A DNA stretch of 64,000 nt from Sphagnum compactum. Lineage: Eukaryota > Bryophyta > Sphagnopsida > Sphagnales. The translations under genes and the position numbers were made by a program. The notes under the pieces are model-generated. The model worked only from the letters and a program-made list of their open reading frames with translations, made no database searches and was not told the DNA's origin. The DNA is taken from positions 12,334,875 through 12,398,874 of the forward strand of contig OZ234495.1 in assembly GCA_965153455.1 (NCBI GenBank). Direction: 5' to 3'. Of this stretch, positions 13,192 through 25,640 are shown piece by piece. The stretch's first letter is position 1. Every line of letters starts with the position of its first letter.

Positions 13192-13613
13192 GGTCATTGA
13201 AAATGACTTGTTGCCTGTTGGTCAGTGGGCTCTCCTAGCTCAGGGTAATGTGACTACTGCCCACAACCGGTTAAAATGCAACTAAGAGTCAGATGCAATT
13301 TTGGCTTAAACTTTTACTCTTGTATGTGTTGCATGTGCAATGTATGGGTGGGTGCCAGTCAGTCTCAGTCAGTCCAGTTGCCCACTTTGCTACAGATTGG
13401 ACTTGCCATGAAGAGTTCCAAAATCCAGTTGCCTGATGGGTGCATTGAATTTGTAACATAAAGCTCAATGTTTTCTGGCCACAATTGGTGAGAGGGAGAG
13501 GGGCCAAGCAAGTTGTTGAAGAACTGTTCATTATTGTTATCTAAAACAGGGTAATATGACTCTTGTACTCTTTTGTCTGACTATTGCGGGATTCTGGTCT
13601 GCAATGTGAAGGG

Positions 13614-13650
<37 letters not shown>

Positions 13651-15430
13651 GTGTTAGTGGTGGTTTTCAATGAGGGAGGTATTTTTTTTGCACTCACTGG
13701 TTGCTTGTGCTGTTTTAAGAGTTGGACCTTGCTCTTAACTTTCACTCTGGTTTCTTCCCTGTCTCATCTGGCCTGTCAGTCTTTTTGCTGCTTTTGTGCT
13801 GTTATATATCTCGTGTGAGTTTGATCCTCATTGTTTTTGTTCCTTTCCTGGTGGTTTCTTTTGTTTTGGTCTCATTGTTTTATTTAATTTCTTGGGTCAA
13901 TAATCATGACAGTGGGAGGATTGATTTATCATTTGGGTGTGTTTTTCAACTAAAACCATCAGATCCATTTTTGGATTCTACCCTCAGTTTGATGCCGAGC
14001 ATGTGATTATAGAAGGAAAAAAGGCATCCTGGCTTTATGGAAATTAGACACTCTTTCTCCTTGTAGGTTTTGGGAAGAGCACTCAGTGACTGAGAGCAGT
14101 TCCACCAGCTCAGTGGACCTTCACCCAAATAGTCTAACTTAGCTTGATACAGATGGCCTGTATAATCTTCCTGAGTTTGTCTAGGATTTCTCTTTTTTCA
14201 AGCATCATAATGTTTATGGTACTTTAAACCCTGTGGCCATAGTTTCAGATAGTGATCAAGAGATAGACTGTGTTGATAAAAAGCACATCACAAGTGCAGC
14301 ACTACTGTTTACCCAGTGCCAATGAAGTGTCGTTGATACTGTGTCTGGATTTTTGCAACTCTTGGTCCCTCACCAGGAGCAGAGAAGCTTGGGCATCTGA
14401 GCTTGTGAACTGTCTTCACCATCGAAATGCAATCTACCAGGTGGGTTTATGGCCTCTCCTAGTTGCAATTTCATTTGTCCATCAACTCTGTTGTTGGCAC
14501 CTTTTTCTGTGCATGTTTTTCTGTGTGTGACTTTATTAGTTTGGATTGTGTCGGGCGCCAATTTTGTAGCACATGCATGACAGGTACATTATTCCAACAA
14601 CTCCAATAAGGCTCAACTATGTAGGATCACCACATTGAAAATCACAAATACTATGGCCAGTCCCTGGCATGGTTGCAAAAATGCATAGAAATGCTTCATC
14701 AGTCTTTGGTTTGTGTTGTATTTCACTTTTCTAGTTCCATTTTCCATTCAGTCTGGAGTCTGTTTGTCTTGAATGGTAACTTATCTTCTCTGGAAGTCTG
14801 GCTGTAGCCTTTAAAGTTACTGAAACTCAGTTCTTTTTACAAGCATAGCTGAAAATATGACAATGTCATGCACATTTCAGAATCTAATGTTTTGGGTTTC
14901 ATGTGTGAAGCATCTGATGAGAAGGGGTAGAAGAATCAAGGTAGAATTCCATCTTTCTTCAGCTTGCAGCATATTCTTTTGAACCCATTGGGCTTTTAAA
15001 GCTTCTGTCTCATGGCTTGTATAGGATTCTGAACTTAGGATATGACTATTTGGCAATGAAGTAGTAGTTCACTGTCTAGTTTTCAAATCAGTGTTGGCTG
15101 GTTTTGGGTTCTAGGTTGATTCTCAGTCTGATTCTGGGTTTCAGGTTTAGGGTCTAGGTTGATTCTCAGTCTGATTCTGGGCAATTCAAGTTGCAAGTTC
15201 ACCTGGCTTGCAGCTGGAATCTGAACTTGAACTGGATTAGTATCTTGCTGGAATTGGACCTTGGACCCAACAATGCAAGCAGTCTACTGCTGGAACCATA
15301 ATACTATCAGGAAGGTAAGTGAAGGTAAGGTAGAATCGAATGCAGTTCTAAACCATGAGTCTGAAATTCTTTTGAAAAAAATTGGAACTGAGGTTCAGAA
15401 TTTTGAAGAACTATTTTGCAAAATTGCACC
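13192..15430 (+). other. Likely 3' UTR and downstream region of the IDD gene
   Basis: Composition stays intermediate for about 2 kb after the IDD stop, then falls to AT-rich. It contains a CT microsatellite ending in TCTCAG (13620-13650), which could serve as a 3' splice acceptor in the UTR. I see no convincing coding exon. A duplicated phrase (TCTAGGTTGATTCTCAGTC) occurs at about 15110 and 15152. Confidence 0.4.
13620..13648. repeat. CT microsatellite
   Basis: About 14 CT units followed directly by CAG, downstream of the IDD stop codon. Confidence 0.9.
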
Positions 15431-15479
15431 AAAGGTTCCATCAAATTTTTAAAAATTTAATCACTACTGAAACTTCAAA

Positions 15480-17130
15480 TGTAAAAGCAAGTTGAAACTA
15501 AATCAAAGATGATGAAACCTAGCCAAATGAAAAAGGAAAAGTACCCATTTGGAAGGAAGGGAAAGGGAGGAACAAAAAAAGGGCCAACAATGAGACAACA
15601 CTCAAAATTACAAACAAGCTTGAAATTAAAAAATAACTTATAATCTAAACCTCTCATTAGTTCCATGAAGCAAATGAAACAAAAGATGGATAAGAAAATT
15701 GAAAAAGCATCAAATTTAGAAAAAGGCCTCCTAACAACAATTATATTATATCTTGTCCTTTGTTGAGGCCACAATCATTATTGTCACTCCTCAAGAAATG
15801 GCAACTTGCAAAATTAAATTTGCTTCAGTCAAATCAACAATAATGACATATATTAAAATGTAGGCCCCATCCATGAAAAACATAATATTGATCCATTGGC
15901 ACAAAGATTACAAGGACGACGATAAAATATGCGTTTGTTCACATGAAACATGAAACCCAATATCTTTGGCAATAGAAGCAAAAAGCACATACAATAACAT
16001 TGTGGGTTGCAATGTGCTCCCCGCCATAGGAGCATCGAAAAAAGTGCGTCCCATTAAGTCTCTAGGTTAGTCACAAATGTAGCAAGCAAGGCCAATAATT
16101 ATCAAATGGGGGGGGGCAACTTGATGTGCAATGTTAAAGAAAAGATGTATGAAATCACATAAAATGATGAAATGATATTGGGCAAGTGAAGATCCAAGCA
16201 CTTGAATTCAAGTTTATCTGAGATCTCAAGCAAGCACAATGAGAATTAGACTTCTTGTGAAAGATGATGTTAAAAGAAAAATGTTAATGCAAACTCTCTT
16301 AAATGGTATCCTAAAACAATCAGCTGCCCTTTCAAAAAACTACTTGAAAAGAAAAATGAAAACCTACATTATTGCAAGAAAAAAGTCACAAGCCAACCTT
16401 TAATGGGCTTGTAATGGAAGCGGACCTAAACTATTAGACAATGTGGCCTCCAATAAAAATGGATAATGATCTTGCAAGAATTTGAAGGTAATGACTTGTG
16501 CCACAAGCCCCAACTCCACTTTGAGATAATTATCTCAACAAAATTGAGGCATATTCCCCCCCTAAAGATGGGGAGAGACGATTGTTAAAAACTACGGGAA
16601 CCTTTAGACACTCTAAAACCTTTAATTCAAAAACCTTGCAAGAGCCTAAATGAAAATCAAGTCAACAAACCAATTGATGTTGAAAGCTTGAGAATGAGAA
16701 ATTTTCTTAAAAAGTAATATGGCTTTTGAACAAAACATCGAGAAAAAATCCCAAAAGTCACATAATAACCTTAGGGACATCTTTACATGGCGTATGTCTT
16801 TGTCCAAAACATTTTAAAAAAAAGGGAAGAGGTGAAAAAAAAGACAATTGGAACGTGTAAAACCCTAACCTAATGTCATCTCAAGGAAAGGAGTGTAAAA
16901 TGCAACAAGAAAAGAAAAGAGAAGCCAAAGCAAACCAAAAGGGAACCAAGCTATGCACTTTTGGGGGGTGCATAGATTTCAAATCAAAGATTCTTTGGGA
17001 AACCAAGAACCAATCAACATAACATTCCAATTGGGAATTCCCACAATAGAACATGTGAGAATGGTGGACATGCCAAAGGGGGCCACTTGAATGCCCTAGA
17101 AAACTAGGCTAGTGGCAAAAGATGTGGTGG
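15480..17130 (-). mobile_element. Decayed LINE-like retrotransposon relic, copy 1
   Basis: On the minus strand, 15780-16060 reads in broken frames as peptide fragments that parallel a second copy at 25620-27160, for example a CEQTHI block and a following IIVD(L/P)T block. Both copies also share, on the plus strand, the phrase ACATCTTTACATGGCG / TTTACATGGCGAACATC. The fragments resemble C-terminal portions of plant non-LTR reverse-transcriptase proteins, but there are many stops and frameshifts and no catalytic motif is readable. Assignment as LINE-like is from the style of the peptide and is tentative. Confidence 0.45.
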
Positions 17131-17303
17131 AAATGGTGGACATAGCCCATATCAGATAAGTAATGCCAAAAGATGTGGTAGCAATTGGCTAGACCATGGC
17201 CCACACATAAATGAATGCAGAATATGTGGGTGGCAATGGTAGAGACCATACATGGCCTACAAGATTGAGTGAGATCTCAGAACAATACCCAGCCTTTGAA
17301 ACC

Positions 17304-17395
17304 AGTTTTAGGGTTTAGGGTTTTTAAATCACTCACTCCAGGTTTAGGGTTTAGGGTTTTTAAATCACTCACTCCAGGTTTAGGGTTTAGGGTTT
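17304..17395. repeat. 36-bp tandem repeat with telomere-like core
   Basis: Two full units and one partial unit (starts about 17305, 17341, 17377) of GGTTTAGGGTTTAGGGTTTT followed by TAAATCACTCACTCCA. The TTTAGGG core is the plant telomere heptamer. Confidence 0.9.
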
Positions 17396-17397
17396 AT

Positions 17398-17421
17398 ATT
17401 GTTTTATAGCTATAAAACAAT
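17398..17421. repeat. Perfect 24-bp palindrome
   Basis: ATTGTTTTATAG is followed directly by its exact reverse complement CTATAAAACAAT, with no loop. It abuts the telomere-like 36-bp repeats. Confidence 0.95.
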
Positions 17422-18546
17422 CATGAAGTACAAAAGGCTATTTCAAAAGCACACAAAGCATTTGTTTTTTCATAGGTGGCTTGTCTGAGCAAAGAAGGGG
17501 GAATTTTTTTTTTTTTAAATGATGCTCTTCCCCTCACCAAATGACAACATTAATTTTAGCACTAAAAAAACAAAAAGAAGAAATTTTGTTTTAGATTGGG
17601 TGGATGGGTCCAAAACTTTCTTTGTTTTTGCCTTTAAGTTCAACCATCCCTCACACTATTTTATTTATTGGGGCCATGCCTTTAGGTAATATCTAATCAT
17701 GCCCATTTGAGTCTCTATCAGTACTTAGCACATCCAACTTAATTCCTCTCACATCCTCACCCATCCATCCCAAAAGGTGGACTGAATAAAGTGATAGGCC
17801 ATTTAAATCTTATCACCTAGGCCAATCATTATCGTTGGCCAATTGAGATTAATCACTTCCCCTTGTTAATGTGATAGCAATGCATTGTTAACATGGGCAT
17901 ATTTGGTGAGCTCCATGTAATTTACACTATTTTGATTGTAATATTTCATCCAAATACATTAGGAAAGTCATTTTATGATTGTAATATTCCATCCAAAATA
18001 CATTATGAAAGCCCTTTTAGGTTGGGCGTGCTTTCACTTGAGGTATACAAAAACACCTCATCTTTAAGAGTAGCTTTGACCTTAAGGTGAGAAAATAGGT
18101 GATCTTCAAACACAACTATAAATAGTAGTACTTTAGTAATAACCTAAAACTAGCTTTAAAAGGCTTGAACTCACCACTCTAAAAATAGGTAAGACGGGGA
18201 GGGAAATGATTTGATATTTCATTTTTTTTCCATGATCTATCTCCAATTTATTTGCTAAATAGGATTTTTTTCTAATTTTCCTTTCCTTTTTTTCCCCTGA
18301 AATCTTTGGTTTAGTTGCCAAAAAAAAATTTGTCCTAACTTGTCATAAATAATGAATATGGTTAATATTATGTATATTAGAAAAAATATTATAATCTAAA
18401 TTATAATTTAAAGCAGATTTTTATTTTTGGCAAATGTCATGGCATGGTCCTCGTGTATTTTGAGCATATTTATGATCCAATGGGGACCACAATACACATA
18501 CTTGTCTACTTCCATTAAGTGTTCAATGTTCACTTTCTCACTTGGG

Positions 18547-18550
<4 letters not shown>

Positions 18551-18588
<38 letters not shown>

Positions 18589-18605
18589 AACACACACACA
18601 CACAC
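18551..18605. repeat. Compound CT/CA microsatellite
   Basis: About 18 CT units (18551-18587), an A-rich spacer, then eight CA units. Confidence 0.9.
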
Positions 18606-19256
18606 TTGTTCATGGTGATTGTGAGCTTGCTGCAGGAGACAAGGGGGATCTATTGTCAGAAAATATTAAACTCTCCTTTTGTTATCTCCAAGCTTGTCAA
18701 CTTTTTAGCACATCTAGACTAGGCTAGCCTAAGCTAGGCTAGGTTCCTCAATATTAGCCCTTTGTGTTTTTTTTCTACATACTTGAAAGAAACCTTCTGG
18801 GCCTTCAAATAAATAAATAAATAAATAAAGAATTTCAAGCCAAGTCATGAAGAAGCTATCTATCTAGATGGCAAAAGCTCTATTGATAATAATAGAAACT
18901 AGTTATTTAAAAAATAAACACAAACTTATCATTACATGAAGAAATTATTATTACCACCCCATTTGATTATTTTCCTTGAATACAATGGTGGAGTTTACAG
19001 GCAAAATCTCCATTCACTCATATTTTGGAGTTGTGGGTTGTGTTGTTGTTGTTGTTGGTCCCACAAAGTGATAGCATTTTCAATATAGGTAATACTATAC
19101 TATGTAATGGGTCTCTTCAATCAAGCTAGCAATCATCAGCATAGGAAACATGGGTATGGAAAATCTTAAAATCTTAATTCTATGAGACTCTCTATTGGAC
19201 CCACACAACTTTTTTTTTTCTTCTTTTCTTTCTTTCTTCTTTTTTACATGATTCTC

Positions 19257-19257
<1 letters not shown>

Positions 19258-19286
<29 letters not shown>
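19258..19286. repeat. Homopolymer of 29 C
   Basis: A run of 29 C in AT-rich DNA. A second C run lies at 19461-19474. Exact lengths may be sequencing-sensitive. Confidence 0.9.
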
Positions 19287-19288
<2 letters not shown>

Positions 19289-19646
19289 ACCCCTTTCAAT
19301 TAGATAGATACCATGTATGTATGTATGTATGTTTCTTTCTTTCTTTCCCATTCTATTCTTTTACACCACCACTAGCTTTCCAAAATTTGGTAGACTAGAT
19401 TACATTACATTGTAGGAGCTAGATTTGCCACTTGGCCCTTTATCTATCAAGTATATTCATCCCCCCCCCCCCCCAACTTCTCCTTAGTGCATGGGAATTC
19501 TATTCCTAAAATTGGGTGTCACTATTTTTGGCCTGGACTAATAGCCCTTCCTAAGAAACACCCTACCTATTTGGTTGATTGAGCTCATTTCACACATACC
19601 ACAAGAAACACACTTTGGGTACTTTTTCTTTTTTTTCCCTTTTTTT

Positions 19647-19973
19647 GGCCTTGCCTACCAAGGCAAGGATATTGTGTTTAAAATTCATTATAGAGTATAG
19701 TAGCTTAAGGAATTTTGTCTCAGCTATGCAATAGATTTATTTTATTTTTATAGGTGAAGGACGGATGAAATGAGGATTTTTGAAAGATGGTATTTTGGCT
19801 TGTGTTGAAATTTGCGATTAGTTATAATAGAGTTATAATATCTCGAGGGATTTTGGTTTCTTTTAGAGGATTGTTTTGAAGATTAATATATTTTTGCTAT
19901 GGTGAAATATTTGAGTTTCCATAATTCTTCTTTTGCCTTAAGATAAATACTTTTTAATGGTAATGGCAAGGCC
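19647..19973 (+). mobile_element. Short non-autonomous TIR element (MITE-like), copy 1
   Basis: Bounded by GGCCTTGCC and GGCAAGGCC, 327 bp. The interior (GAGTATAGTAGCTTAAGG, TTGAAAGATG, AATTCTTCTTTTGCCTTAAG) matches elements at 28542-28842 and, reversed, 50487-50818. It encodes no protein. Similarity continues about 20 bp past the right end (GTGACACACCCCTTGTT), so the true boundary may be wider than the TIR. No clear target-site duplication is visible. Confidence 0.75.
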
Positions 19974-20374
19974 ACAATGTGACACACCCCTTGTTCCATT
20001 TCTTGGTTGGTGTATAGTCTTCAAAAACAAAAAAGGATTATTGTTATTACTTACTCCTTCCTAGACTTCTTATTAGGTAGTAGTAGTAGCAAGAACCTTT
20101 TTTTTATGAAAGAGTTACCAACAACCCATTTATACATATTCATGTACCTACCTACCTACCTACCTACCCAACTCACTTTAGCAAGCCACTAGCAATTATA
20201 CCTACTACCTACCTTTAAATAAACCCACAAATTTATCTTTAGTGCAAGGAAAACATGGGCAGTCTGTGGCTCGTCTGCACAAAAAAAATTATTATTATTA
20301 TTCACTATACTCCAGTAGCCTATAGAGATTGGATGTGTTCGTTCGTATATAGAAAGTGTGCAGACTCGGGGTCA

Positions 20375-20535
20375 GGTCATCACAAAAGAACATTTTAATA
20401 GGGGGGCCATTGTCGGGGTCATCACAAAAGAACGTTTTAATGGGGGGCCATTGTGGGGGTCATCACAAAAGAACGTTTTAAGGGGGGGGCATTGTGGGGG
20501 TCATCACAAAAGAACATTTTAATGGGGGGCCATTG
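20375..20535. repeat. 41-42-bp minisatellite, four copies
   Basis: Four units of TCATCACAAAAGAAC(A/G)TTTTAA followed by a G run and a CATTG(T) segment. The first three unit lengths are 42, 41 and 41 bases; differences are mainly in the G run. Confidence 0.92.
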
Positions 20536-20997
20536 AATACGACAACAAGGAAGCTAAGCTAAGCTAAGCTAAGCTGCTATATTTTGTCGACTACTGAAGG
20601 GGGGGTTGTAACTCAATCCATCCGAAAGCAAGCCGACAAATAACCTTTGCAGAAAGTGTGATGCTTTGTCTCTGCAAGCACAAAAGTTGGTAATCGTGAC
20701 AATATTCATTGATGCAGTGAGTGGGCTGCTGCTTTCTGGCATCTACATGCTCCATATACACTGCAACTTGCTTGCTTGCTTGCCGTTCATACCCCGCCCC
20801 ACATAATATCCAGCCAGCCATCACTCGGTTGTAACAATATGTTACTATATATCACGATATGGTAGCCTACTAGTCCACAATCCACCGACTCAACAGACTC
20901 TCACTCACTGTTGAGGATGTGGGTTTCTTTCTTTACGAATTTCCTGAGTTCCGTGACAAAAAATGAGTAGAAGAAAACCGTTTTTTGTTTGTTTGGT

Positions 20998-21021
20998 GGG
21001 TGTGTGTGTGTGTGTGTGTGT
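20998..21021. repeat. GT microsatellite
   Basis: About 12 uninterrupted GT units. Confidence 0.9.
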
Positions 21022-22282
21022 TTTGTTTTCCTGTTTCTGTTGAAAGTTGCTGCTTTTTTATCTTGCAAGCTTTTTGAGTGTTTGATGGGAAAAAAAAACC
21101 CATCAAAGAGAGAGAGAGAGAGCTTGAAATTGATGCGATTCTTTTATTCAGGTCTTAGGGGGAAACAAATGTGAACTTTTGTATCTGGAGAATTTGGCAT
21201 ATTTCTTGCATGGAAGAATGAACCACCAATGGTGTGTTCCCAGTACTGGATGTATGTGCAGGTATTACGGAAGTTTCTATAGAGTGATACAAAAACTAGG
21301 AGTCCCCTATACACACCTATTTATTTCAAGAAATGAACTTGAATGCAACTAGCAGGCCTTAGATTCTTTCTATTAGGTTGTTACAATCAAAGACTCTGCC
21401 TCAACAATAACTTTCCATTCCATTTGCTATATCTAGTTGTGCTCACAGTCACCTCATAGTTCTATAGTCAAGCATTGACCAAAATCAGAGTTGTGTAACT
21501 TGCGAATCAAACTATGAATCGCCAAAAGGTGACATCTGTCAAATTTTATGGGAACATTTACTTTTTCCGAGTTCATTAAAATTTTATTTATATTTGAAAT
21601 CCCTAACATTAATTACTTAAACAGAATTAGCGTTGCAAGGGTGTTTGGTTTGCAATTTAAAACTAGGGGTTCAAGTCTATGTTCTTGTGACCTAGATTCA
21701 AGTTGACACCCTTTTGTTGGAATCGACACAAGAATCGAATCGTGAAACTAACCTTTTGTTAATTCAAACTCGAAACCGTGAAAAAACATTCTTGGAAAGA
21801 AGTTCAGGATCTTTAGGAAGGAAAGTTCATTTTTATGAAAAGTTGATAAGAACGTTGAACTTTATAGTTAAGAATTAATTTTAATTAAATGTTGACTCCG
21901 TACCTAATAGATTCTTGTTTTAATTTGCGGTAAAAATTGACACCCATACAGTCTCTAGCATTAGGGAGTGTGTAGTGTGTACACAAAAGAAGACCTAATT
22001 TTTGAATTAGATTCGAAGGTTCATAAATTTGAAAAAATGTTGGAACGGCAACTGAAAGTTTTTAAAATTGGAAAAATTAAGCTCACACCCCCATCTAGGG
22101 AACTTACAAATAAATTTTACAATGTCAAAACTAAGACTAAAGGTTTTTTTAAAACATGAACTTGACTTCCCTTTGCGTGGATATGTTTGGTGATAGGTTG
22201 TCAATTGTCACAAGTGAGTTAAAGTCCCACAGTACATAAGGGGTAATCCTTTTAGCATTTGGTTATAGGTGACTTTGGAATC

Positions 22283-22310
22283 TATATATATATATATATA
22301 TATATATATA
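22283..22310. repeat. TA microsatellite
   Basis: About 14 TA units, 23 bases upstream of the DDE_1 transposase relic. Confidence 0.92.
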
Positions 22311-22332
22311 ATCAATTAGGAATAAAAACATA

Positions 22333-22983
22333 ATGTTTGGATATGGGGGTGATTTGGACCATATTAAAGGAAGGTTTGGTAGCACACAAGGTTATAGGTA
22401 TTACTTAGGGGGGTTTTTTAAAAGGTTTGCATGTTACATTAAAGGCAATACAACAAGCACTGGAATTTGGGTTAAATACGATTGCCCTACCTTCTCACAC
22501 ATCACATGCACCTTCAACCCTTATATGTTTCTTGCTTTGAAAGCTTTTAACACAAAATTCAAAAAGGAAAAAGATGCAATTACGATTAGAAACAAATACA
22601 AATACAATGAACCAAACAAAATTATTTTTACTAGATGGGTGAACAAGGCCTTAAACCAATTAATGATCAAACAAAACATCTAGGCAAGGTTTAAGGTTGC
22701 AAGAATATGGCATCTTAACCCTATGGCCATGGACAAGAAAATTAAACCATCAAGCATTTACACATCAAGAATTGCAAATAGTAAAAGTGAAAGTGGAAAT
22801 GATTACACATCAAATCGCCAAGCTAGCAATGGGTGGAACAAATTGCAACTAACAAGCTTTTTAACATGGCAAAAACAGATCATGGATCAGCCCTTAGATG
22901 TAATCCTACAAAAGGTTCAAAGCCTAAACAATAGTACTATGTGGATATGCCTAACAACTTATTGTTGTAGAAAATGGTGAAGA
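22333..22983 (+). pseudogene. DDE_1 (pogo/Tigger-type) transposase C-terminal relic
   Basis: One reading frame runs from 22333 through an in-frame TAG at 22681-22683 to the stop at about 22981. The part from about 22480 follows the C-terminal end of DDE_1 transposases: a (P)TFSHITCTFNPYMF block where intact proteins have a PxxTSHxxQPLD-like block, then a basic stretch, then FTRWVNKALNQ, and after the stop ARFKVARIWHLNPMAMD, which parallels the xGFRxTGIxPLNxxAM block. The N-terminal DNA-binding region and the first catalytic Asp residues are not recognisable. It cannot encode an active transposase. Confidence 0.7.
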
Positions 22984-23259
22984 TGTAATAACCCTGAATA
23001 ATATGAGTCCTCATTTACAAAAAAATTCCAAACCTCACAAAACCTAACCCAAGAAGCAATGAATCTATGTACTATATTGTGATTGCCCCACTTGTTTATA
23101 AAACACATGAAAGGAAAGGAGTTGCTAATAGATTAATCAATGTCGCATGTTCTGACTTCTACAAACAACTTATGAATCTTATTGACACACCCGCAAGCTC
23201 CTTGATAGACTCAACTGCGAATCCAAATGTGAAAATAACAGAGGGATAAAGAATTGGAG

Positions 23260-24110
23260 TGCGTTCCCTAACTCGTAGCACTTCAGGGGTAGAACGGTGT
23301 GCTGCAGCTCTAGGATGGGGACTAAGACGAATGACAAGCGGGTCAATTATTCACACGGACGTGCACAAACCAAACAAGTTGGTTAATGCATAGTTGGAAC
23401 ATTTTTGGTGCACGGACGAGCCATAGGCAAACCCATACTCACAAGACTCACCATGGCCTGGACTTGATGGAAGCCACCACCTTCCCCCTTATAATATTCT
23501 CTACACCTGGTCAGGGGGCCACCACCCAAATGTCATTTTGTCCCGGGACTCCCAAGTTGGAATCCTGAAATTCCCAAAATTGGGACTCTCATGACTTTGG
23601 AGGCCCATAACTTTGTGTGCAGACCTCTGATTGAAGTGAGGTCTGAAGCAAAGTTGTAGCCCTCGTCAAGAGCTTTCCAAAAATATGTGGGAAGCCACCT
23701 GAACACAAGTAAATTAGGGTGATTATCAACTTTTAGTGGTTGGAAGTCAAATTGGCAATTTGACTCCCGACCCTTCCTTTGGCCATAACTTGTGTTTCGA
23801 ACACCGAAATGGGTCATGCGAGCCCACTTTAGACATCCAAGTTCCAAGAGCTTTCCAACGATATAAAGAACTTTTCAATCCAATTAGTTTTGACCTTTGC
23901 AATTGCTCTATGAAGATTCAAAAGTCCATTGAAACTCTAACTCCCAAAATGGGAGCTCACTCGGGAGTGTGAAGGTTCATTCCTTCACATTCTCCTACAC
24001 TCTCGAGAGCATGAAATGTGACTCTCGAGCTTCACTCTTGGCCTGCACCCTTGCAAGCCCTTGCCTTGGTCACAAACCCAAGGTTAGGGTTACGACATTT
24101 ATAGGAAAAA
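23260..24110. other. Non-coding segment resembling retrotransposon LTR or untranslated sequence
   Basis: Base composition is less AT-rich than its surroundings. It contains repeated phrases such as CAAGAGCTTTCCAA (near 23666 and 23846) and CATAACTT (near 23606 and 23783). No protein family is visible. Paired LTRs were not found, so an LTR assignment is only a guess. Confidence 0.25.
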
Positions 24111-25380
24111 AATCATGAATAAGAAGCTACATAGGAAATCAAAAAAATGAAGCAAATGGAAAGAGAAAACAAGAGGACAAAAAGAATATCCAACCCCTTC
24201 ACTATGGCAAAGTAAGTAGCCCAAAAATGATTAAAAAACATGCAAGGGCACAATTTAATTTATCTTAGTTTACAACAATTGTAAAAGACATAAGTGATAT
24301 CTTTTGCCAAAATTTTCAAGTTTTTATGATTAAGATGACTAAACTTAGTAACTGACATGGAAATATTAACTTAAATTTCTTAAAATTACTAGTATGTTAT
24401 TGTATAAACTTTGATAATTGACAAAAATGTGAGGTTGAATCATCTCCATCATGATACAATGGTAGTTCAATTCTCAAACCATTTCTAGCTAGTGCCACTA
24501 TCATTGGAGGTATTATTACAACTCTAGGTTGAACAATATTTGGTGGATGTTAAGTCGCAATTGTAAATTGTGGCAATATGTTAATTATTGGTCAAAGATC
24601 AAGCTCCCTTGTCTCTTGAACTTGATTGAATGCATTGGTATCTACGTGTTCAATACAATTCACCACTTTTATGTCAAATACTTGGATTTATGTTGGATTG
24701 ATTAGAGTTAATTGTTCAAATTCACCTATCATTCATTTTTGGTTGAATTATACATTCTAAGAAGGTTCCCATCTTGGATCAGACCCTTCTTTTGATACTA
24801 TTAGTTTCTAGCCATTTGAGGAAAGTGATGTTTCATCCGATTCATTGGGTGGTGTAAAATTCAATGATCCTTCTTCTATTTCACTCGAAAGTCCCAATTG
24901 TTTTATTTTTTCAATTGATATTTACATTGCAAATATTGTTTCTTCCAAAAATGGTTCCAACTTCCCTTATTTAAATTATTTATCCATTAATCATAATACT
25001 TTTCATTTGTGATAATATTTTATTTTTGACAATGAAACACTACTACAATTCATAGTTTCTTGTTGGGTTTTCTAATAAAAAAAGACCCAAAATGATAAGC
25101 ATCAAAATACCACCCTATCAATCTGAACAAGTCAATTTGGACTTGCTAGCGTGATTGGGTAGTCAATTTGGACCCTATTGTTTTGACTAATAGAGTAATT
25201 AACTATTTCATTAGTAGACAGTGGACCATTTTACTAGGTTGAATTTATATATAAACTAAAATCATTTTTTGGATGATTATTTTTTTAATTAATAGGTAGG
25301 TAGGTAAGTAGGTAGGTAGGTAATAAAAAGTTTAAATAGGTCAAAAAAAAGGCACTTAAGTAGGTAGGTGCTAACCTAGC

Positions 25381-25640
25381 TTATGTTACCTAACCTAACC
25401 TCACCAAACCTCAATGAATTTCTTTAGTTTAACCTATATTTAGTGGTTAAACATAGTGGTTAAACTTAGGTTATACATAGTGATTAAACTTAAGCTAAAC
25501 CTAATGGCCAAATCTAATGGCTAAACATGGTGGCTACCTCTAATGCTTAAACCTAGTAATTAAAACTTAAACCTAATGGCTCAATTTTGGTTAAAGTTTC
25601 GATAAACCTAACAGTTAAATTTAATGGTTAAACACAATGT
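25381..25640. repeat. Degenerate short repeat, TAAACCTAATGGC-like
   Basis: About a dozen imperfect copies of a 14-18-base phrase with a TAAAC(C/T)TA(A/G)TGG core, following a GTAG microsatellite (about 25295-25322). Possibly derived from telomere-like CCTAAA repeats. Confidence 0.6.

Noticed and set aside
23260-24110. LTR retrotransposon
   Set aside because: No paired LTR, primer-binding site or gag/pol coding sequence could be found around it.
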